Shown here piece by piece: positions 6,923 through 11,005 of a stretch of DNA of 11,005 nt. The translations under genes and the position numbers were made by a program. Position 1 is the first letter of the stretch. Each line of letters starts with the position of its first letter. The notes beneath the pieces are model-generated. The model did no database searches. It was not told where the DNA came from and saw only the letters and a program-made list of their open reading frames with translations. This DNA is from JANMMJ01 sp964543235 (lineage in GTDB: Bacteria; Pseudomonadota; Alphaproteobacteria; Rhizobiales; Aestuariivirgaceae). The stretch spans positions 1 to 11,005 of the forward strand of contig CAZIXE010000096.1 in assembly GCA_964543235.1 (NCBI GenBank), read 5' to 3'.

Positions 6923-7561
6923 TCAGCGGCAGTATCTCCCGCTGCGGTTGGCGAGATCGAGATGGATGTGATCCTTGTGGTGCCGGTCCGAGCCGGGGCC
7001 AAGCACCGTGCTGAAATCGCGGCACGAGCCCTCCCGCACATCCGCGAGGAACCGCGACTCCCGGCGCGAACCCCAGAAGCCCTGTTCAACCTCGACCTTG
7101 CGCCCGCTCTCAAGCGTGAAGGCGGCGACGTCGATGGCATTGCCGAAACCGTGCTCGCTCATCTTGGCACCGTTCTTGTTGTTGCGCGCCCGGCAGGAAT
7201 AGGAGGCGGCCACATCGATCGCCACGACGCTCTCGCCGAAAGCCCGCTGCGCTGCGGGCTGGACCGTGCCGGCCATCCAGTTGCTCAGGGGTGCCACCAC
7301 GCCGCAGTTCACGATCGCCGGCTGGCTGAACCTCACTCCCATGAGCGAGCGCAGGCGCCAGGCATTGTCGACGGCGCAGCCATTGCCTTCGTCGATGTCC
7401 TGGATGCGCTCGGCCTCGCCCACCCGCCGGGGATCGACCAGGCATTGCGTCATCGGCGCCACCAGCCCGCGCGTGGAGAATGTCGCCTTGCGCGGCGTGG
7501 AGTCCGAGCAGGCCGCAAGCAGCACCGCGACCGCTGCCGCCGCAACAGGATGAATACGCAT
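6923..7561 (-). CDS. Extensin-like C-terminal domain lipoprotein
   Basis: The protein has 212 residues from ATG 7561; a TTG three codons upstream (7570) is also possible. The N-terminus is a lipoprotein signal with lipobox LAAC and lipidated C18, placing it at the inner face of the envelope or in the periplasm. The rest matches the extensin-like C-terminal family of alphaproteobacteria, which resembles LAS-type (D-Ala-D-Ala carboxypeptidase/VanY-like) peptidases. Metal-site-like motifs are SEHGFGNAIDVAAF (135-148, H137 and D144) and HHKDHIHLDL (194-203). Six further cysteines (C40, C62, C86, C123, C180, C211) could form disulfides. A role in peptidoglycan trimming follows from the fold resemblance, not from any visible substrate evidence. 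It lies downstream of two MlaC-like genes on the same strand (80-base gap), possibly as a third gene of an envelope operon. Confidence 0.88.
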   Translation of the reverse strand: MRIHPVAAAAVAVLLAACSDSTPRKATFSTRGLVAPMTQCLVDPRRVGEAERIQDIDEGNGCAVDNAWRLRSLMGVRFSQPAIVNCGVVAPLSNWMAGTVQPAAQRAFGESVVAIDVAASYSCRARNNKNGAKMSEHGFGNAIDVAAFTLESGRKVEVEQGFWGSRRESRFLADVREGSCRDFSTVLGPGSDRHHKDHIHLDLANRSGRYCR

Positions 7562-7641
7562 ACTGACCAACCCAGAACCGGCGCCCCGCCGCCGGCATCG
7601 ACACTAGCGGGACGTCGTTAATGGGAAGTTGCCTGGAGGAA

Positions 7642-8220
7642 CTAGCGGTTGAGGGCGGCCACCAGCTGGTTTACGTCGCCCTTGCGCTTGGAGAGATAGG
7701 ACTGGAAGATGCCGCGCTGCAGATAGACCAGCGAGAAACCCAGGACCTTGACATCCGTCACCTTGTAGGACTTGCCGCGCCAGGCGAGCCGCCAGGTCAC
7801 GGTATAGACCTGGCCGGAGAGCAGATAGACCTTGGACGGGATCAGGATCTCCTTGTTGTCATCCACCGTCGCTTCGCCGATTTCGTATTTCGCTACCGGA
7901 TATTCACGCGACTGGTCGGCAAAATAGCGTGCCATGAACGTGGCCACACCGCGGTAGTAGCTGTTGCGCTGCGATTCAGGCAGCTTGTCCCGGTACTGGC
8001 CGAGCGAGTAGAGCGCGATTTCCGCCACATCGGCATGGCGCTGGATCACGCGCAGGAAGCTTGCCGTCGTCCCCTGCCGGTGGGCAGCCAGCAGGTCCTT
8101 GCCCACGACCTTCATGTAGGCGACCGACGGATGCTCCTTGGCCACGGCGGCGCGCCCGCCCGCCATCGTCAGCAAGGCACCGCTGGCGGTGGCGATGAAG
8201 GCCCGGCGTGTGAATCCCAT
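7642..8220 (-). CDS. MlaC/Ttg2D-like periplasmic phospholipid-binding protein, Tat-exported (copy 1)
   Basis: The protein has 192 residues. It begins with a twin-arginine signal (TRRAFIATA at 4-12, hydrophobic to about 21, probable cleavage after AVA at 27). The mature part has the layout of the MlaC/toluene-tolerance family: a helical half including the segment at 62-100 with ADVAEIALYSLG, then a beta-rich half with VTWRLAWRGKSYKVTDV (140-156), ending in GDVNQLVAALNR. MlaC proteins carry phospholipids between outer and inner membranes for an ABC transporter; HpnM-type homologues occur with hopanoid genes. The frame is open to 8343, but only ATG 8220 places the Tat motif at the N-terminus. 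GAAGGG lies about 9 bases upstream. It is a clear paralogue of the gene directly upstream (106-base gap). Confidence 0.85.
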   Translation of the reverse strand: MGFTRRAFIATASGALLTMAGGRAAVAKEHPSVAYMKVVGKDLLAAHRQGTTASFLRVIQRHADVAEIALYSLGQYRDKLPESQRNSYYRGVATFMARYFADQSREYPVAKYEIGEATVDDNKEILIPSKVYLLSGQVYTVTWRLAWRGKSYKVTDVKVLGFSLVYLQRGIFQSYLSKRKGDVNQLVAALNR

Positions 8221-8326
8221 GGACTGTTGCCCTTCCCCAATCCTCAATGATTCGCCCGGCATCGCGCCGCGCGAGAGAACCCGTAACGGAGCCCGGCCGG
8301 CCCCGTCAACCGTCACCGTCCTCCGC

Positions 8327-8944
8327 CTACCAGGTTTCGGCACTCCTGAGTTCGTCGAACAGCGGCACGAAATCGCCCTTGGTACGCCTGAGAATATCCG
8401 TGAACCGATCTTTCAGCGCGAGGCTGAGCCAGACGCCGCGCACGTTGACGTCATGCACCCTGAAGCCACTGTCTTGCGGCACCAGCCGCCAGCGCACCTG
8501 CGACGTCGACCCGCCGCCGAAGGTGATGTTGCTCATGATGGTCGTGAACCGGCCCTGCTTGCTGCTCGACTTGATGTCGATGCCTGCGCCCTTGAATTCG
8601 TCGATGTAGTAGACGAAGAACGCCGCGATATAGCGGCGGACGAGCTGGTAGTATTCGCTCTTGCGGGCGGCCGGCAGTTGCTTGACGAAAGGTCCCAGCG
8701 ACAGCAGCGCCACCGAAACCACATCGGCATTGCGCACCAGCAGTGAATCGAAGCGCCGCTTCATGGCCTCGCCGCTCTGCCCGCTGTTGGCGATCGCCAT
8801 CACGTCACGAGCAATTCGCGTGACATAGTCCTCGGCCGCGGCAGCTTGCGCGCCGCCTGTCCCCGGCACCAGCGCGGCCGCAGCCGCCGCTATCGCCAGA
8901 AACTGCCTGCGACTGACCAAGGGCGGGCCCGCGCCGAATCTCAT
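8327..8944 (-). CDS. MlaC/Ttg2D-like periplasmic phospholipid-binding protein, Tat-exported (copy 2)
   Basis: The protein has 205 residues. It has a textbook twin-arginine signal (SRRQFLA at 11-17, alanine-rich core to about 26, cleavage near 34-37). The mature domain aligns with the neighbouring copy. NADVVSVALLSLG (72-84) matches HADVAEIALYSLG, the EYYQLVRRYIAAFF stretch (98-111) matches its SYYRGVATFMARYF, and both end with DV-rich strands and a KGD(F/V)..L tail. ATG 8944 is chosen over the upstream ATG 9007 because AGGAGG sits 4 bases before it and it puts the Tat motif at the N-terminus. It is the first gene of a probable leftward operon with the second MlaC-like gene and the extensin-like gene. 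Expected lipid cargo is inferred from the family only. Confidence 0.86.
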   Translation of the reverse strand: MRFGAGPPLVSRRQFLAIAAAAAALVPGTGGAQAAAAEDYVTRIARDVMAIANSGQSGEAMKRRFDSLLVRNADVVSVALLSLGPFVKQLPAARKSEYYQLVRRYIAAFFVYYIDEFKGAGIDIKSSSKQGRFTTIMSNITFGGGSTSQVRWRLVPQDSGFRVHDVNVRGVWLSLALKDRFTDILRRTKGDFVPLFDELRSAETW

Positions 8945-9266
8945 GTTGCCTCCTGCTGACTTCCGTTTCTCGTTACTCACGCCCGAAGACTCATACGCGC
9001 TCCCCACCGGGAACCTTACGCCCCTGGCGAATTCTGTCCTGAATGTGGATTCCGAACGACCGTTACCGCAATTTCAAGACTGCAATTCTGACAAGAGCGT
9101 GGCATGGGCTGACCCGCCCCCGCAGGGTCGCCGAATGCCTCGCGGCCGCCGGCCGCTGCGCACCGCCTCTCCATAGGAGAGCAATACGCTTAACAAAAAG
9201 TTACGCATATATCCCCTTGACGTATGCCATGGGAATACCTATCTTCTGGCCATAAGGAGCTGTCCC
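8945..9266. other. Intergenic region between divergent mlaC-like and transposase genes
   Basis: No gene is supported in these 322 bases. GCGGCC (9142-9147) and GGCCGC (9151-9156) form a tight GC-rich hairpin with a 3-base loop. The right part (9181-9216) is AT-richer and leads into the transposase promoter. The leftward MlaC operon must be transcribed from here. The best -35-like sequences on the minus strand (TTGTCA and TTGAAA near 9080-9095) lack a good -10, so I do not call a promoter for it. The left end of the insertion sequence should also lie here, but I could not define it. Confidence 0.5.
9217..9245 (+). promoter_or_regulatory. Sigma-70-type promoter of the transposase gene
   Basis: TTGACG (9217-9222) and TATCTT (9240-9245) are separated by exactly 17 bases and match the -35 (5 of 6) and -10 (4 of 6) consensus. 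The transcript would start about 15 bases before the ATG, just upstream of or at the ribosome binding site AAGGAG (9254-9259). The leader is therefore extremely short, as is usual for insertion sequences. Confidence 0.55.
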
Positions 9267-10148
9267 ATGGCCAAGCCAATGAATATCAAACAATTTCAGG
9301 CACAGTTTCCGACCGATGACGCCTGCTTGGATCACCTGTTCCGCACCCGCTACGGCAATGAGCCGGTCTGCCCCAAATGCGGTCAGGTCAATACCTTTCA
9401 CCGTCTCAGGAAACTTCCGGCCTATACCTGCAACTGCGGCCATCACATTCATCCCATGGCGGGGACACCCTTCGAGAACACCCGGACACCGCTCACCACC
9501 TGGTTCCATGTGATGTTCCTGTTCTGCGCTTCTCGGAACGGTGTTTCTGCGAAGGAAGTGCAGCGGCAAACCGGCGTTACCTACAAGACGGCGTGGCGCA
9601 TGTGCAACCTGATCCGGCAGTATATGGGCTGGGTAGATGGCGACCGCCCGCTTGGCGGTTCGGAGCCGGATGCGCCAGTCGTCGAAGTGGACAAGATGTT
9701 CTATGGCGGCAAGGACAAGATGGGCGAAGATGACAAGGCCATCGTGCTTGGCATGGTTGAACGTGGCGGCGATGTCATCACCCGTGTCATTCCCAATCGC
9801 GGCGGCTTCGCTGTCACTACCCGCGTCATGGATCACGTGAAATCGGGAAGCCTGATCCATACTGACGAGGCGCGGGTCTATCGCTATTTCGAGCGCTGGG
9901 GTTTCACGCACCAGACGGTCAACCATTCCAGGAAGGAATACGTGCGCGGCGACGTTCACACTAACTCTGTCGAAGGATTCTGGTCGAACGTGAGCCGGTC
10001 GATTGCGGGGACGCATGTCTGGGTTTCGAAGAAGCACCTGCAGACATACCTGCGGGAGTTCGAGTACCGCTATAATTTACGTCGGACCCCTGAGAAGATA
10101 CTGGCCTCCCTCTTGCTGGCTTTTCCCAAGGCTTCGGTTCGCCGGTGA
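9267..10148 (+). CDS. IS1595-family (ISXO2-like) transposase
   Basis: This is an intact 293-residue DDE-type transposase of the IS1595/ISXO2 family, which moves its element by cut-and-paste. An N-terminal zinc ribbon has CPKC (35-38) and CNC (55-57). A helix-turn-helix-like region follows at about 93-115 (VSAKEVQRQTGVTYKTAW). The catalytic core shows D142 in VEVDKMFYGG, D200 in LIHTDEARVYR, and the third site in HTNSVEGFWS (N233/E236). The C-terminal YLREFEYRYNLR (261-272) is also typical. AAGGAG lies 7 bases before ATG 9267. GC is near 58% in the line counted, between that of the fds operon and the AT-richer right flank. Length and motifs are complete, so the enzyme may be active. I found no convincing terminal inverted repeats or target duplication. 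Confidence 0.93.
   Translation: MAKPMNIKQFQAQFPTDDACLDHLFRTRYGNEPVCPKCGQVNTFHRLRKLPAYTCNCGHHIHPMAGTPFENTRTPLTTWFHVMFLFCASRNGVSAKEVQRQTGVTYKTAWRMCNLIRQYMGWVDGDRPLGGSEPDAPVVEVDKMFYGGKDKMGEDDKAIVLGMVERGGDVITRVIPNRGGFAVTTRVMDHVKSGSLIHTDEARVYRYFERWGFTHQTVNHSRKEYVRGDVHTNSVEGFWSNVSRSIAGTHVWVSKKHLQTYLREFEYRYNLRRTPEKILASLLLAFPKASVRR
9267..10148 (+). mobile_element. IS1595-family insertion sequence, ends not defined
   Basis: Only the transposase-coding part is listed because the element's ends cannot be set from this sequence. A simple IS of this family would extend some tens to 200 bases beyond the gene on each side. On the right, the stop of the next gene lies only 29 bases away (10149-10177), leaving little room unless that gene is cut by the element or carried by it. 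Some IS1595 members carry passenger genes, so the two AT-richer genes to the right could belong to the element. That is speculation until a matching right end is found. Confidence 0.5.
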
Positions 10149-10177
10149 GCATGGCTCGCAAAAGGCGGTCGAAGTTG

Positions 10178-10690
10178 TCAGTTGCTCTTATCATCCTTCT
10201 TCCGATCTTCAGGCACCGAGGCAGCCATGTTTAGAATCCGTGCAATACGCAGCAACTGTCCAGCAGTCGCAATCGCCACCATCATTGCATAAGACAGAAA
10301 GAAGAACCCGACTAATGAGAGAAAGAAATTTGGCGTTCCTTTCGCCAGTAGAGCTAGAACCAGCCCAACTACCTGCACCAGGACAAAATGGAAGAAATTG
10401 GCAATCACTTCGGCGAAGAGCGATTTCGGATTTCCATCTTCGGCGAGATGTTTGAAAAAGTTGGAACTGGAAAATGCCAACATCACGGCCATTCCGCCCA
10501 TCGAAAAACCGAGGATGCTGGGGATTATTTCGACCGCTGCTTGAGCCCACGGAACGCCGCCAGAGTTGTCCACTGTTTTCCAGAAAGGCACAGACACTAC
10601 CGTTATGACAACAGCGGCATAGAGGTACACTGACCCCAAAAGGGCCTTCCACCCTCCATATAAGCGCCAGTAGAGTCGGAAAGGCTCCAA
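10178..10690 (-). CDS. Four-helix membrane protein of unknown function
   Basis: I do not recognise the family. From TTG 10690 the protein has 170 residues with four likely membrane helices (about 16-36, 51-73, 96-116 and 121-145). A positively charged N-terminal stretch (RLYWRLYGGWK, 5-15) precedes the first helix, and a short hydrophilic, lysine/aspartate-rich tail ends in RKKDDKSN. The frame is open to an ATG at 10816, but that start would overlap the upstream gene by 122 bases, and the extra 42 codons use many CTA, TTA and TCA codons. TTG 10690 lies 5 bases past the upstream stop and has GGGGA 8 bases before it; TTG 10639 is a further option. The gene is AT-rich (counted lines 42-53% GC) compared with the fds operon, as expected for acquired DNA. 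It is probably co-transcribed with its upstream partner. Confidence 0.65.
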   Translation of the reverse strand: MEPFRLYWRLYGGWKALLGSVYLYAAVVITVVSVPFWKTVDNSGGVPWAQAAVEIIPSILGFSMGGMAVMLAFSSSNFFKHLAEDGNPKSLFAEVIANFFHFVLVQVVGLVLALLAKGTPNFFLSLVGFFFLSYAMMVAIATAGQLLRIARILNMAASVPEDRKKDDKSN

Positions 10691-10694
10691 CGCC

Positions 10695-11005
10695 CTAGTC
10701 CCCGAGAATAGTGTCCTTAGCTGCTGAAATTGCAGCAGATAGCCTTGTAGCAAAAGCGCTCCCAAGCCTTTTGATAATTTTAGGATATTCCTTTGTCGAT
10801 CTACGAATGAGCTCATTGGCCTCGTATCCCTTCGTTTGCACGAACCCGTTCAGCGCAGCTACCCTTGCGTAAACTATTGTTTCCTGGTCAGGTTCGAGGT
10901 TCTCTCCTGCGTTAGCAGTTAGAACGATGTCTTGGCTCTTGGCGCCCATTCCCTCAAGGCGCGCCATGATCCGTGTGGCAGCGGCGCCAATGTCGTCGGC
11001 ATTAG
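10695..11005 (-). CDS. Partial unrecognised protein, C-terminal part only
   Basis: This leftward reading frame has no stop up to the right edge of the window, so the gene is cut and its start is unseen. ATG 10967 is in frame, but the 12 codons before it read naturally (NADDIGAAATRI), so it is probably internal. The visible 102 residues look soluble, mostly helical and rich in Ala, with mixed charge and no cysteine. The end (KRLGSAFATRLSAAISAAK) is an amphipathic helix-like stretch followed by DTILGD. I recognise no domain. It ends 4 bases before the likely start of the membrane protein gene, so the pair probably forms one transcript. Low GC (40-48% in counted lines) suggests transfer. Confidence 0.55.
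   Translation of the reverse strand, partial: NADDIGAAATRIMARLEGMGAKSQDIVLTANAGENLEPDQETIVYARVAALNGFVQTKGYEANELIRRSTKEYPKIIKRLGSAFATRLSAAISAAKDTILGD

Noticed and set aside
6910..6926. CTGAC/GTCAG inverted repeat between the convergent stops as a bidirectional terminator
   Set aside because: Only a 5-bp stem with a 7-base loop and no T-run on either strand.
6917..8250. Two long + strand open frames (6917-7621 and 7621-8250) opposite the extensin-like and first MlaC-like genes
   Set aside because: The minus-strand frames carry a lipoprotein signal, a Tat signal and family motifs; the + frames have none and show shadow-like composition.
9201..10037. A 278-codon minus-strand frame opposite the transposase
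   Set aside because: The + strand has the zinc ribbon, DDE-type motifs, promoter and ribosome binding site. The minus frame has no recognisable domain.
9178..10188. Inverted 7-base match AGAGCAA (9178-9184) / TTGCTCT (10182-10188) as possible IS ends
   Set aside because: The match does not extend on either side, the right copy lies inside the next gene, and a 7-base match is expected by chance over this distance.

Overview
The window is GC-rich DNA, about 67-75% GC in the lines I counted by hand within the first 9 kb. Its gene families and codon habits (almost no TTA, CTA or TCA codons) suggest an alphaproteobacterium, probably of the Hyphomicrobiales/Rhizobiales type. I cannot name a genus.

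Bases 400-6389 hold a complete fdsGBACD operon on the + strand. It encodes the soluble, NAD+-dependent, molybdenum-containing formate dehydrogenase. FdsG, FdsB and FdsA form the enzyme: FdsA oxidises formate at a bis-MGD molybdenum centre, electrons pass through a chain of Fe-S clusters, and FMN in FdsB reduces NAD+. FdsC (FdhD family) and FdsD are maturation factors. The genes overlap or nearly touch, so they are very likely co-transcribed. The roughly 400-base leader upstream holds three consecutive inverted repeats (103-161) and a weak promoter-like site. A related hairpin lies inside the first codons of fdsC (5371-5394) and may be a second copy of a small dispersed palindromic repeat.

Bases 6440-6913 encode a small secreted protein of unknown function on the + strand. 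It converges with a leftward group of three envelope genes: an extensin-like lipoprotein (6923-7561) and two tandem, paralogous MlaC-like periplasmic proteins (7642-8220 and 8327-8944). Both MlaC-like proteins carry twin-arginine signal peptides. No other Mla transport gene is visible.

After a 322-base intergenic stretch comes an intact IS1595-family (ISXO2-like) transposase gene (9267-10148) with its own promoter and a good Shine-Dalgarno site. I found no convincing terminal inverted repeats. To its right the composition drops to about 40-53% GC. There, two leftward genes (10178-10690, and 10695 to the window edge) encode a four-helix membrane protein and the C-terminus of an unrecognised, probably soluble protein. 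This end looks like acquired accessory DNA.

I see no RNA gene, CRISPR array or recognisable defence system. The parts least explained by known families are the small palindromic repeats, the Tat-exported MlaC pair without a transporter, and the two-gene module at the right edge.
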